From positions 1 through 28,493 of the forward strand of contig DXFE01000027.1 in assembly GCA_019114585.1 (NCBI GenBank): a DNA stretch of 28,493 nucleotides, written 5' to 3'. Source of the stretch: Gemmiger_A avium (lineage in GTDB: Bacteria; Bacillota; Clostridia; Oscillospirales; Ruminococcaceae). Shown here in pieces: positions 1 through 7,974 of this stretch (position 1 is its first letter; every line of letters starts with the position of its first letter). The translations under genes and the position numbers were made by a program. Under the pieces are notes generated by a model. That model did no database searches. It worked only from the letters and a program-made list of their open reading frames with translations, and was not told the DNA's origin.

Positions 1-1530
1 CCCAGCAAAGCATCCATTGTCAACGACGGTATGGATAAGGGATTTGGCTGGTTCGATCTGGATGCCTGGTACCTGACCGGGGACACCCAGCGGTTTACCG
101 GCCCGGTGCTGGCCCACCGCATCCTGAACCAAAATGTACTGGAAAACAAGCTGAATGCGTCCAGTACCGCTTCTACAGTGCGGGTGTTCAGCTATGAGAA
201 TACGGCCGCCAACGACCTGCGGGTCATCGTTATCAACAAATGGGATCCCACCACTCTGACCCTTCAGGTGCCTGACCGGTATACCATGGCCGACGCGATG
301 GTCCTGCAGGGAGAAAGCGTCTGGGACACCACCCCCGACTATGTGAGCCATCTGGGCGCGGGCGTGGCAGTCAGCGGCGGTGTGCTGCAGGATGCCATTC
401 CCGGTGAGTGTGTGGTGGTCTACCACTTCAGCGCGGAATCCTCTGCCACGGTACCTGCCGCCCCGGTACTGACGTCTCCCGCCACCAATGCGGAAGGCAG
501 CACCGCCCAGACCTTCTGCTGGCAGGCCGTATCCGGCGCGCAGAATTACCACCTGGTGGTCTCCGCCAATCCGGACCTGTCTGACCCGGTCATCAATACC
601 TATACCGGCCCCAACACGCTGTATCAGGCTTCCCGGGATCTGCCCGAAGCCGCTGTGCTGTACTGGACGGTAAGCGCGGCGAACGCTGCCGGCGAAACCG
701 CGGCCCCGGTGCAGTCCTTCCAGACCCCGGGCCTGGAAGATACCCGCGTGTTGACAGTCAATGAAGACTCCGATCTGATTGCCCGCAGCAGCGGCTGGAA
801 CCTGCAGCGCTCGGAGAAGAGCTATCAGGGCAACGATATGTCCGCCGAAAAGGCAGGGGAGTATGCAGAGTTTACCTTCACCGGCACCCAGGCCCGCATC
901 CTGGGCATCCGGGGGAACTGGTGCGGCCTGGCACAGGTGAGTGTGGACGGCGGCGAGCCGGTCACAGTGGATACCTACAGCGCCCAGGGACAGGATCAGG
1001 CCATACTGTTTGACACCGGTGAACTGGCGCCGGGCCAGCATACGGTGCTGCTGCAGGTCATGGGCCAGAAAAATGACAGTTCGGCCGGCTGCTGGATCGA
1101 GTTTGACGCGGTGCAGATACTGGACAGCGCGGGCAACGATCCGAAAATGGATACCACCGTCTGGAACGAGGACGACGCCCGGGTCAGCCGCTTTTCCGTC
1201 TGGACCCACCAGACGGTGGAGGGCTGCTACCACAACGACGATCTGTCCAGCAGCACCTGGAAAGCCCATGCGGAATTTACCTTTACCGGCACCAACGCAG
1301 TGCTGCGGGGCCTGAAAGCACCCTGGTGCGGCACAGCAGACATCTCGGTGGACGGCACCGTGGTAGCCACGGTGGATACCTACGCGCCCCAGCAGGAGAA
1401 CCAGGCCGTCTGGTACGATACCGGTGAACTTCCCTACGGCGCGCATACCATCCGCATCACCGTGAACGCGGCCAAAAACGACGCCTCCCAGGGCAAATGG
1501 GTGGAATGGGACACCGTCACCTGGCGGTAA
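1..1530 (+). CDS. Secreted multidomain carbohydrate-active protein, C-terminal part (5' end outside window)
   Basis: The reading frame is open from base 1 through the first Met codon at 31, so this is the last 509 codons of a longer gene. The order seen is: the end of a probable glycosidase-like domain with its beta-sandwich tail (aromatic-rich segment around bases 40-110, tail to about 440), a fibronectin type III-like domain (about 445-730, with WTVSAANAAG near its end), then two homologous domains of about 120 residues (about 755-1125 and 1150-1527). The two repeats share AEFTFTGT, WCG, VDTY, DTGEL and a KND-S motif, and resemble carbohydrate-binding jelly-roll modules. It lies 28 bases upstream of a GH123-like gene, so a joint role in glycan breakdown is likely. 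The catalytic family cannot be named because the N-terminus is missing. No cell-wall anchor motif is seen at the C-terminus. Confidence 0.75.
   Translation, partial: PSKASIVNDGMDKGFGWFDLDAWYLTGDTQRFTGPVLAHRILNQNVLENKLNASSTASTVRVFSYENTAANDLRVIVINKWDPTTLTLQVPDRYTMADAMVLQGESVWDTTPDYVSHLGAGVAVSGGVLQDAIPGECVVVYHFSAESSATVPAAPVLTSPATNAEGSTAQTFCWQAVSGAQNYHLVVSANPDLSDPVINTYTGPNTLYQASRDLPEAAVLYWTVSAANAAGETAAPVQSFQTPGLEDTRVLTVNEDSDLIARSSGWNLQRSEKSYQGNDMSAEKAGEYAEFTFTGTQARILGIRGNWCGLAQVSVDGGEPVTVDTYSAQGQDQAILFDTGELAPGQHTVLLQVMGQKNDSSAGCWIEFDAVQILDSAGNDPKMDTTVWNEDDARVSRFSVWTHQTVEGCYHNDDLSSSTWKAHAEFTFTGTNAVLRGLKAPWCGTADISVDGTVVATVDTYAPQQENQAVWYDTGELPYGAHTIRITVNAAKNDASQGKWVEWDTVTWR
755..1527 (+). repeat. 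Tandem duplicated C-terminal domain (two copies)
   Basis: Two consecutive domains encoded at about 755-1125 and 1150-1527 align over their length. Shared elements in order are AEFTFTGT, a Trp-Cys-Gly tripeptide, SVDG, VDTY, DTGEL, a Gly-x-His-Thr turn, Lys-Asn-Asp and a final Glu-x-Asp-x-Val. The copies have diverged, so this is an old internal duplication. The fold is probably a beta-sandwich binding module. Confidence 0.7.
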
Positions 1531-1558
1531 GCCCTTCCGCTGCACAAAGGAGAATACA

Positions 1559-3205
1559 ATGACACAGTTTACCTTTCAGCTGACCGACAGCCTGGAAAAG
1601 GTGCTGCCCGCCTGCCGCCCCGCGGCCCTGAAAGGGGAGCGGGCCGTGCTGCTGCAGAACCAGCGCTGGGCCTGTCAGCTGGCCTATACCTGCGCCAACG
1701 ATGATTTTGGCGAAACCTCCACCGAGTTCCGGGTCAGGGTCACCGGTCCGGCCGCTGTCGCGGTGACCCTGCGCCGGGTGGATCTGGTGCCCTGCGATTA
1801 CCCCTGCCACGGCACCTGGGACGACAACTACCTGACCACCACCCCCGGCTTGCTGCCGGACCTGCTGGCGCCCCTGGGCCCGGACGAGCCGGTGCGGGGC
1901 ATGCCGGCCCAGTGGCGCAGCCTGTGGGTCACGGTGGACGCTTCGCTGCTGCCCCCGGGCGACAGCGAGTTCACCCTGAAAACCTTCAACGACGAGGGGG
2001 CGGCGCTGGCGGCGTTCCGGCTGCCGGTGCGGGTGCTGCCCCAGGCATTGCCGCCCCAGACCCTGTACCAGACCCAGTGGTTCCACGCGGACTGTCTGGC
2101 CGACTATTACCAGGTGCCGGTGTTCAGTGAGGAACACTGGCGCATCCTGGATAACTTCATCGGCAGCGCCGCCGCCCACGGCATCAATATGCTGCTGACC
2201 CCGGTGTTCACCCCGCCGCTGGATACCGCCAAGGGCGGCGAGCGCACTACCGTGCAGCTGGTGGAGATCAACTGGGACGGAACAGACTATCATTTTGACT
2301 TTGCCCGCCTGCGCCGCTGGGTGGAGCTCTGCCGCAAGCACGGCATTACCGAAATCGAGGTGTCCCATCTGTTTACCCAATGGGGGGCGATATGCGCTCC
2401 CAAGATCTGGGTGAATACCCCCGACGGGCCGGAAAAGCGGTTCGGCTGGCATACCCCGGCGGTGGGCGGGGAGTACACCCGGTTTTTGCGGGTGTTCCTG
2501 CCCGCGCTCAAAGAGGAACTGAACCAGCTGGTAGGGCTGGAACATGTGTGGTTCCATATCTCGGACGAGCCTCATGACCACGAAAAGGAGACCTACGCCG
2601 CCGCCAAAGCCACCGTGGCCGATCTGCTGGAGGGCTGCCATTTGATCGACGCCCTCAGCAGCTATGCGATCTATCAGGAGGGCATTGTGGAAAAGCCGGT
2701 GGTCTGCAACGACCATCTGCAGACCTTTGCCGACCACGGCGTACCCAATCTGTGGACCTACTACTGCACGGTGCAGGCCATCGACGTGCCCAACCGGTTT
2801 ATTGCCATGCCCAGCGCCCGCAACCGGATTATGGGGGTGCTGTTCTACCTGTACGACATCGAGGGGTTCCTGCACTGGGGATTCAATTTCTACAACTCCC
2901 AGCGGTCGGTGCGGCATATTGACCCGTTCCGCGTCACCGATGCGGGCGGGGCGTTCCCCTCCGGTGACCCGTTCCTGGTCTATCCCGGCCCGGACGGAAC
3001 GCCCTGGGAGTCCATCCGGGGCGAGGTGCTCAAAGAAGCCTTGCAGGACCTGCGGCTGCTTCGCCTGACCGAAAGCCGGGTAGGCCGTCCGCGCACCCTG
3101 GCGCTGCTGCGGGAACTGGGCGGCGAGATGAGCTTTACCCGCTATCCCCGGGACAAGGCCTTCTTTGCCCGCCTGTGGGAGGAATGCACGCGGCTGTGTG
3201 AATAA
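1559..3205 (+). CDS. DUF4091 / GH123-like glycoside hydrolase
   Basis: 548 residues, preceded by AAAGGAG 7 bases before the ATG. The N-terminal half (about residues 1-170) looks like a beta-sandwich; the C-terminal half is a TIM-barrel-like catalytic domain of the DUF4091/GH123 type. The sequence WFHISDEP places an Asp-Glu pair at residues 336-337, the position of the adjacent Asp/Glu used in substrate-assisted catalysis by GH123 beta-N-acetylgalactosaminidases. Other family features are the NDHLQT segment, a WTYYC segment and a long LHWGFNFY stretch near the C-terminus. No signal peptide is visible, so it probably acts in the cytoplasm on imported glycans. It follows the secreted carbohydrate-active gene by 28 bases and is probably co-transcribed. 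Substrate is inferred from the family only. Confidence 0.8.
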   Translation: MTQFTFQLTDSLEKVLPACRPAALKGERAVLLQNQRWACQLAYTCANDDFGETSTEFRVRVTGPAAVAVTLRRVDLVPCDYPCHGTWDDNYLTTTPGLLPDLLAPLGPDEPVRGMPAQWRSLWVTVDASLLPPGDSEFTLKTFNDEGAALAAFRLPVRVLPQALPPQTLYQTQWFHADCLADYYQVPVFSEEHWRILDNFIGSAAAHGINMLLTPVFTPPLDTAKGGERTTVQLVEINWDGTDYHFDFARLRRWVELCRKHGITEIEVSHLFTQWGAICAPKIWVNTPDGPEKRFGWHTPAVGGEYTRFLRVFLPALKEELNQLVGLEHVWFHISDEPHDHEKETYAAAKATVADLLEGCHLIDALSSYAIYQEGIVEKPVVCNDHLQTFADHGVPNLWTYYCTVQAIDVPNRFIAMPSARNRIMGVLFYLYDIEGFLHWGFNFYNSQRSVRHIDPFRVTDAGGAFPSGDPFLVYPGPDGTPWESIRGEVLKEALQDLRLLRLTESRVGRPRTLALLRELGGEMSFTRYPRDKAFFARLWEECTRLCE

Positions 3206-3216
3206 GCCGCGCCGGA

Positions 3217-3245
3217 TTGACAGGCCGCCGTGCAAAGGGTATGAT
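3217..3245 (+). promoter_or_regulatory. Sigma-A-type promoter for the MBL-fold hydrolase gene
   Basis: TTGACA at 3217-3222 and TATGAT at 3240-3245 are separated by 17 bases. The -35 matches consensus fully and the -10 at five of six positions. Transcription would begin near 3252, about 25 bases before the ATG at 3277, which rules out an in-frame start at 3217. Confidence 0.6.
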
Positions 3246-3276
3246 ACTACCATCCCAATGCAACAAGGAGGCCGGT

Positions 3277-3954
3277 ATGCGCGTCACCCATATTTTCCAC
3301 AGCGGTTTTCTCGTGGAACTGCCCCATACGCTGCTGCTGTTTGATTACTGGCAGGGCGAACTGCCGCCCCTTGCGCCGGACAAACCGCTTTTTGTCTTTG
3401 TTTCCCACCGGCACCACGACCACTATGCCCCCGCGATCTGGCAGCTGCCCCATCCCGCGGTGCACTATGTGCTGGACAGTGCTGTTCCCGCACCTGCCGG
3501 AAAGAGCGTCCTTTCGGTGGAACCCCGCCGCCGCTATAACTGGCAGGGGCTCACCATCGAGACCCTGCGTTCCACCGACGAGGGCTGCGCTTTTTTGGTG
3601 CAGGCCGAGGGGCTGCACATCTACCACGCGGGCGATCTGAACTGGTGGCATTGGGAGGGAGAGCCGGAGGCGGACAACGTCTGGCACGACAAGGCGTTCC
3701 ATGCCGAACTGGACCGCATCCGCGGCCGCCGGTTCGATCTGGCCTTTGTGCCGCTGGATCCCCGGCAGGAGGCCAACGCCTGGTGGGGCTTTGCGGATTT
3801 TCTGGATGCCTGCCCCTGCGCCCATGTGTTCCCCATGCATTATGGGGCGGATAAGGCGGCGGCTCTGGCCTATCTGCAGCAGCCCCGGCTGGCCCCCTGG
3901 CTGCCGGTGATCCATACAGAAGACTGCTGGTGCGGCACAACTGCCGCAACCTGA
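3277..3954 (+). CDS. Metallo-beta-lactamase-fold hydrolase (UlaG-like)
   Basis: 225 residues from the ATG at 3277, preceded by AAGGAGG; an in-frame upstream start at 3217 is rejected because a strong promoter lies on it. The metal-binding motif HxHxDH is complete (His44, His46, Asp48, His49), Asp120 lies in HAGD, and His188 lies in FPMHYG, so both metal sites of an MBL-fold hydrolase look intact. The short length and the HAGDLNWW signature resemble UlaG-type or UPF0173-type metal-dependent hydrolases acting on lactones or phosphodiesters; the substrate cannot be told. No signal peptide is present, so it is cytoplasmic. The glyoxalase-fold gene follows after 22 bases and is probably on the same transcript. 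Confidence 0.85.
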   Translation: MRVTHIFHSGFLVELPHTLLLFDYWQGELPPLAPDKPLFVFVSHRHHDHYAPAIWQLPHPAVHYVLDSAVPAPAGKSVLSVEPRRRYNWQGLTIETLRSTDEGCAFLVQAEGLHIYHAGDLNWWHWEGEPEADNVWHDKAFHAELDRIRGRRFDLAFVPLDPRQEANAWWGFADFLDACPCAHVFPMHYGADKAAALAYLQQPRLAPWLPVIHTEDCWCGTTAAT

Positions 3955-3976
3955 TAAAATGTGGGGAGGAAAAACC

Positions 3977-4345
3977 ATGAAGTTCAAGATGATCCACGAA
4001 AACTACAACGTGTTTGACCTGGAGCGCTCCAAGGCCTTTTACAAGCAGGCCCTGGGGCTGGACGAGGTGCGCCGCATCACCGCGCCGGACGGCTCCTACA
4101 TCATTGCATACCTGGCCAATGCCGAAAGCGATTTCCAGCTGGAGCTGACCTGGATGCGGGATATGGACCGCCCCTACAACCTGGGCGACTGCGAATTCCA
4201 CCTGGCGTTTGCGGTGGACGACTTTGATGCCGCCCACAAACTGCACAGCGAGATGGGCTGCATCTGCTTTGAAAACACGGCCATGGGCATCTACTTCATC
4301 GAAGACCCGGACGGCTACTGGCTGGAGATCGTTCCCACCCGCTGA
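3977..4345 (+). CDS. Glyoxalase I / VOC-superfamily protein
   Basis: 122 residues with start ATG at 3977, preceded by GGGAGGA; the in-frame ATG at 3959 lacks a good ribosome binding site. Two beta-alpha-beta-beta-beta modules of the vicinal oxygen chelate fold are visible. The four expected metal ligands are all there: His7 (in MIHENYNVFD), Glu56 (in QLELTW), His75 (in EFHLAF) and Glu117 (in WLEIVP). The PDG-WLE ending is typical of lactoylglutathione lyase-like proteins, which isomerise the hemithioacetal of methylglyoxal. Anaerobic Clostridia usually lack glutathione, so the real thiol may differ. It is the last gene before a strong hairpin terminator. Confidence 0.85.
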   Translation: MKFKMIHENYNVFDLERSKAFYKQALGLDEVRRITAPDGSYIIAYLANAESDFQLELTWMRDMDRPYNLGDCEFHLAFAVDDFDAAHKLHSEMGCICFENTAMGIYFIEDPDGYWLEIVPTR

Positions 4346-4361
4346 GTGGTAAAACAAAAAG

Positions 4362-4407
4362 AAAACAGGCGCTTTCCCGGACCTGCTTCCGGAAAAGCGC
4401 CTGTTTT
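4362..4407. terminator. Bidirectional intrinsic terminator
   Basis: A 20-base stem (4362-4381 with 4388-4407, one mismatch) has a 6-base loop and ends in AAAA on one side and TTTT on the other. It lies between the convergent glyoxalase-fold gene and the flavin reductase gene and can serve both strands. Confidence 0.85.
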
Positions 4408-4418
4408 GTATCAAGTGG

Positions 4419-6206
4419 TTATTTCACCGCGCTGCGGGCAGCGATACGGCCGAACACCACCAGATCGGTGATGGCGTTGCCGCCCAGACGGTTGGTGCCG
4501 TGGATGCCGCCGGTCACCTCACCGGCCGCGTACAGGCCCTCGATGGGGTTGCCCTCGGTGTCCAGCACCTGCGCGTCGGTGTTGATGGTCAGACCACCCA
4601 TGGTGTGGTGCGCACTGGGCACAACCTTCTGGATGTAGAAGGGGCCTTCCGACAGGGTGCGCAGGGTGCCGCCCCGGTTGAAGTCCTCGTCCACGCCGTC
4701 CGCGATGGAAGCGTTGTACGCATCCACGGTGGCGCGCAGAGCAGCCGGATCGATGCCGTAATGCTCGGCCGCGTCCTCAATGGAGTCCGCCACATACAGC
4801 AGGTCGTCCTTCTGCCACTGGCTGAACTCCTGGGTGTGCAGCTGGGTCATGTTGCCCACGGTCTCCACTTCCTGGCCCCAGACCAGATAGGCAAAGCGCT
4901 CCGGCTGATCCAGAATCGCGTTGGAGATCACGTCGCGGCGGCCCATCTCGTCGATGAAGCGCTGGCCCTCGGTATTCACCAGGATCGCGCCGTCAAAACG
5001 GGAGTTGGCCACATAGGAGATGATGCCGGTCAGGGGGTTGCAGGTGGGGTACACCTGGATCCACTCCATATCCCGCACGCCCGCGCCCACGGCCTGGGCC
5101 ATCTTGATGCCGTCGCCGGTGCTGGCCAGGGTGGCGGTGGTCATGAACCGCTCGTCGTAGTTGGGGTTGTACTGCTTGCGCATCTCCACATCGGAGGCAA
5201 AGCCGCCGGTGGTCAGGATCACGCCCTTGCCCGCCTCAAAGGTAATGGTCTTGCCGTTGTTCTCGGCTTTCACGGCGATCACGCGGCCGTTTTCCATTAC
5301 CAGTTCGGTGCCGCGGGTGTTGAAGAAGATGTCCACGCCGTTGGCTTCGGCAGTGGCCTGCAGTTTGGAGATCATCTCGGTGCCCTTGTTGCCCACCGGG
5401 ATCAGGGCGCGGGGAACCGAATGTCCGCCGAACTGCTGCACACGATCGCTCATGAAGTCCACATGAATGTCGTCCATCAGCCAGTCGGCATCCGCCAGGG
5501 CGTTCTCCGCCATCACCCGAACCAGTTCGGGATCAGCCAGGTTGTCGCCGCCCTTCAGGGTGTCTTCGTAGAAGGACTCCACCGAGTCCTCAATCCCCAG
5601 CGCTTTCTGCTGACGGCTGCCGGGCACATTCAGGCCGCCGCCGGAGATCAGGGTGTTGCCGCCGGTAGCGGGGGTCTTTTCCAGCACCGCCACGCTGGCG
5701 CCGGACTGGGACGCTTCCACCGCGGCCACCAGGCCCGCGCCGCCCGCGCCCACGATTACCACGTCGTAGCTGTAGCTGTCGTTCAGTTCCTCGGCGCCGA
5801 TGGCGGCAGCGCTCTCCGCGGCAAAATACGCGTCGTCCGCGCCTGCCTGCCGCAGCGCCTGCTGCACGGCTTCTTTCAGGCCGTTGCTGGAGAAGGTCGC
5901 GCCGGACACAGCGTCCACGTTGGTGGTGTTGTTCGCCACCATGACCTCGATCAGGGATTCCATGGCGGTGTCGCCCAGACCCTTGGTCTCGCTGTGGTCG
6001 GTCACGGTAACACCGGCCAGCTTGCCCTGTTCCACCGTAACTTCCACGGTGATGTTGCCATTGTTGCCTTTGCCCTCGCCCGTATAGGTGCCGTCGGTCA
6101 GACCGGCTGCCGAGCCGGACGCCCCCGCAGAAGCGGGCGCCGCGCCGCAGGCAGTCATCGACAGAACCAGAGCGGCCGCGAGAAGAAATGCCAGAATTCG
6201 TTTCAT
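4419..6206 (-). CDS. Lipid-anchored FMN/FAD fumarate reductase-like (urocanate reductase-like) flavoprotein
   Basis: 595 residues with AAAGGAGG upstream of the start. Residues 1-20 are a lipoprotein signal ending in SMTAC (lipid-modified Cys20), followed by an Ala/Gly/Ser linker. Residues about 35-118 are an FMN-binding domain; DAVSGAT (98-104) is the ApbE flavinylation motif, with FMN expected on Thr104. Residues about 147-595 are an FAD_binding_2 reductase domain starting with VVIVGAGGAG. Active-site positions of the fumarate reductase family are an Arg in GRRD (about 424), His534 in HHTMGG and Arg573 in HGTNRLGGN. Where fumarate reductases have His in HPT, this protein has Tyr386 in VYPT, as in urocanate reductase. 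It should act outside the membrane as a terminal reductase for a small organic acceptor. It diverges from a two-component system that probably induces it. The substrate is not settled. Confidence 0.88.
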   Translation of the reverse strand: MKRILAFLLAAALVLSMTACGAAPASAGASGSAAGLTDGTYTGEGKGNNGNITVEVTVEQGKLAGVTVTDHSETKGLGDTAMESLIEVMVANNTTNVDAVSGATFSSNGLKEAVQQALRQAGADDAYFAAESAAAIGAEELNDSYSYDVVIVGAGGAGLVAAVEASQSGASVAVLEKTPATGGNTLISGGGLNVPGSRQQKALGIEDSVESFYEDTLKGGDNLADPELVRVMAENALADADWLMDDIHVDFMSDRVQQFGGHSVPRALIPVGNKGTEMISKLQATAEANGVDIFFNTRGTELVMENGRVIAVKAENNGKTITFEAGKGVILTTGGFASDVEMRKQYNPNYDERFMTTATLASTGDGIKMAQAVGAGVRDMEWIQVYPTCNPLTGIISYVANSRFDGAILVNTEGQRFIDEMGRRDVISNAILDQPERFAYLVWGQEVETVGNMTQLHTQEFSQWQKDDLLYVADSIEDAAEHYGIDPAALRATVDAYNASIADGVDEDFNRGGTLRTLSEGPFYIQKVVPSAHHTMGGLTINTDAQVLDTEGNPIEGLYAAGEVTGGIHGTNRLGGNAITDLVVFGRIAARSAVK

Positions 6207-6257
6207 TTTTTAGGTCGCCTCCTTTGCCCGTTAAGCATATCACAAACTTTGCCCTCT

Positions 6258-6273
6258 GGATTTTCAAAAATCC
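6258..6273. promoter_or_regulatory. Palindrome in the divergent reductase/sensor-kinase intergenic region
   Basis: GGATTTT and AAAATCC form a perfect 7+2+7 inverted repeat. A further AAAATCC half-site occurs at 6316-6322, where the -35 of a promoter with TATGAT at 6335-6340 would fall. The 169-base region between the divergent genes is a likely site for the response regulator encoded at 7952-8668; this is inference from position. Confidence 0.35.
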
Positions 6274-6375
6274 GGCTGGCTGTTCAAATTTCTGAAGAAT
6301 GCCGCCGGGCGCGCCAAAATCCGCCGGAATATGCTATGATGGTTTTATAACAGCAAGCGAAAAGGCGGGGCAGAT

Positions 6376-7974
6376 ATGCAAAAGCTGTCGGAAAAAGTTC
6401 TCAAAAGTATGCGCGGGGCGATTCTGGGCGCCATGGTGGTGCTGCTGGTGCTCACCTTCGGGGTCACGGCACTGGTGCTGCGCCCCAAGATCGATACCCT
6501 GCTGGAAACGGTAGCCTGCACAAAGGCGGGGGAGATCGATTACTTTCTGGGCCGGCGGCTGAACGAGATGACCCTGCTGCGCACGGCCTATCGCCCGGAT
6601 GCCACCTGGGAAGAAAATCTGGCCGCGTTCCAGACCTACAGCGAGATGCTGGGCGTCTATGCCTCGCTGGGGCTGGTGGATGAAACCGGAGTGGTGCATA
6701 CCACGGCGGGCAACCACTTTTCCATCCGGGAGCGTTCCTATTACCGGGAAGCCTGCCAGGGCGGGCAGCCCTACGTGCTGTCCCAGAGCATCTTTTCCCG
6801 GGAAGACAACCAGCCGGTGGTGATTGTGCTGATGCCGCTGCAGAACGGGCAGTTCTTCAGCGGTGCCATCGGGGTGGAATATGTGCAGGAGGTCATCCGG
6901 GGCGACGAGATCCCCGCCTCCCAGATCCGCATTGTCAACACCCAGGGCGAAACCGAGATGGAAACCGGCGCTTTTGCCGCCCATGCCCGGATCTACGAGG
7001 CGGAGATCCCCACCCATCCCGGCTGGAGCCTGCAGATCGGGGTAAGTCCGCTGTATGTGGACGGCATCTTCTACCTGCTGGGCGCATTTTTGCTTGTGGT
7101 GTTCTGGCTGCTGTACCGGCGGCTGAACAAGGTACTGGCCCGCCGGGTGGCGGCCGGTCTGCTGCCGCTGGAAGCCATGGCCCGGGATATGGCCAGCACC
7201 GACCTGACCAACCCGCCGCCGCTGCAGATCCAGGCCGACAGCCAGGAGACCCAGGCCATCCTGACCGGCTACGAATCGCTGCGGGGGCGGATCGGCACGC
7301 TGATCGAGGAGGTCAAAGCCGAACAGAAAAGCCGTATGGACAGCGATTATCAGGCGCTTCTGGAGCAGATCAAGCCCCATTTCCTCTATAACACACTGGA
7401 AACCATCCAGGTGATGGCGCTGGATTATGAGGATGACCGGGTAGGGGACGCGCTGGGGCTGCTGGCCCGGTATTTCCGCCTGTCGCTGGCCGACGGCGCG
7501 CAGACTGTTACCCTGCAGCAGGAACTGGCGCTGGTGCGTACCTATGTGGAACTGCAGAAACTCCGCTACGGTGACCGGCTGGCCCTGCGCATCGAAACCG
7601 ACCTGCCGGCCGAGCGGTACCAAATCGTCAAATTCATCCTGCAGCCGCTGGTGGAGAATGCCCTCTACCACGGCATCAAACTGCTGGACAAAGGCGGCTG
7701 CATCACCGTCCGCGCCCGGGAAGAGGCAGACTGGCTGGTGCTGCAGGTGGAAAATCCCTGCCCGCAGCCGGACCCGGCGCGTCTGGAAGAACTGGCGGCC
7801 TGCCTGCGGGAAAACCGCAAACCCGCCGGCAGCAACGGATTGTACAATGTGAACCAGCGGCTGCGGCTTCGCTGCGGCCGGCAGTGCCTGTTCCTGACCT
7901 GGGGCGGGGACTGGGTGCAGGCTGAGATACGCCTGAAACAGGAGGAATGCTATGAAGATCCTGATCGTGGATGA
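6376..7974 (+). CDS. LytS/YesM-type membrane sensor histidine kinase
   Basis: 532 residues. Membrane segments at about 14-36 and 229-248 enclose an extracellular sensor domain of about 190 residues that resembles a Cache/PAS-like ligand-binding domain (LGLVDETGVVHTT, then SYYREA and GAIGVEYV). A His_kinase domain follows: QIKPHFLYNTLE places the phospho-accepting His at 335, and FILQPLVENALYHG (from about residue 415) is the N-box of the ATPase domain. This is the family that pairs with AraC-type response regulators. The response regulator gene starts inside the 3' end of this gene (23-base overlap), so the two are translationally coupled. The divergent flavin reductase suggests that the sensed ligand is the reductase substrate or a related dicarboxylate or aromatic acid; this is inference. 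The ribosome binding site is poor. Confidence 0.88.
   Translation: MQKLSEKVLKSMRGAILGAMVVLLVLTFGVTALVLRPKIDTLLETVACTKAGEIDYFLGRRLNEMTLLRTAYRPDATWEENLAAFQTYSEMLGVYASLGLVDETGVVHTTAGNHFSIRERSYYREACQGGQPYVLSQSIFSREDNQPVVIVLMPLQNGQFFSGAIGVEYVQEVIRGDEIPASQIRIVNTQGETEMETGAFAAHARIYEAEIPTHPGWSLQIGVSPLYVDGIFYLLGAFLLVVFWLLYRRLNKVLARRVAAGLLPLEAMARDMASTDLTNPPPLQIQADSQETQAILTGYESLRGRIGTLIEEVKAEQKSRMDSDYQALLEQIKPHFLYNTLETIQVMALDYEDDRVGDALGLLARYFRLSLADGAQTVTLQQELALVRTYVELQKLRYGDRLALRIETDLPAERYQIVKFILQPLVENALYHGIKLLDKGGCITVRAREEADWLVLQVENPCPQPDPARLEELAACLRENRKPAGSNGLYNVNQRLRLRCGRQCLFLTWGGDWVQAEIRLKQEECYEDPDRG

Noticed and set aside
1517..3253. Long minus-strand open frame opposite the GH123-like gene
   Set aside because: No start signal or domain; the plus strand has a good ribosome binding site and catalytic motif.
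3217..3276. Upstream start for the MBL-fold hydrolase giving 20 more residues
   Set aside because: The segment contains a consensus promoter, and the ATG at 3277 has AAGGAGG at the right distance.
3977..4345. The glyoxalase-fold protein as the nickel client of HypA/HypB
   Set aside because: Some glyoxalase I enzymes use nickel, but this gene is over 5 kb from the hyp operon on a different transcript, and HypA/HypB are not known to be needed for it. There is no sequence support.
4500..6350. Long plus-strand open frame opposite the flavin reductase gene
   Set aside because: The reductase has signal peptide, FMN and FAD motifs. The opposite frame is His/Gly/Val-rich noise.
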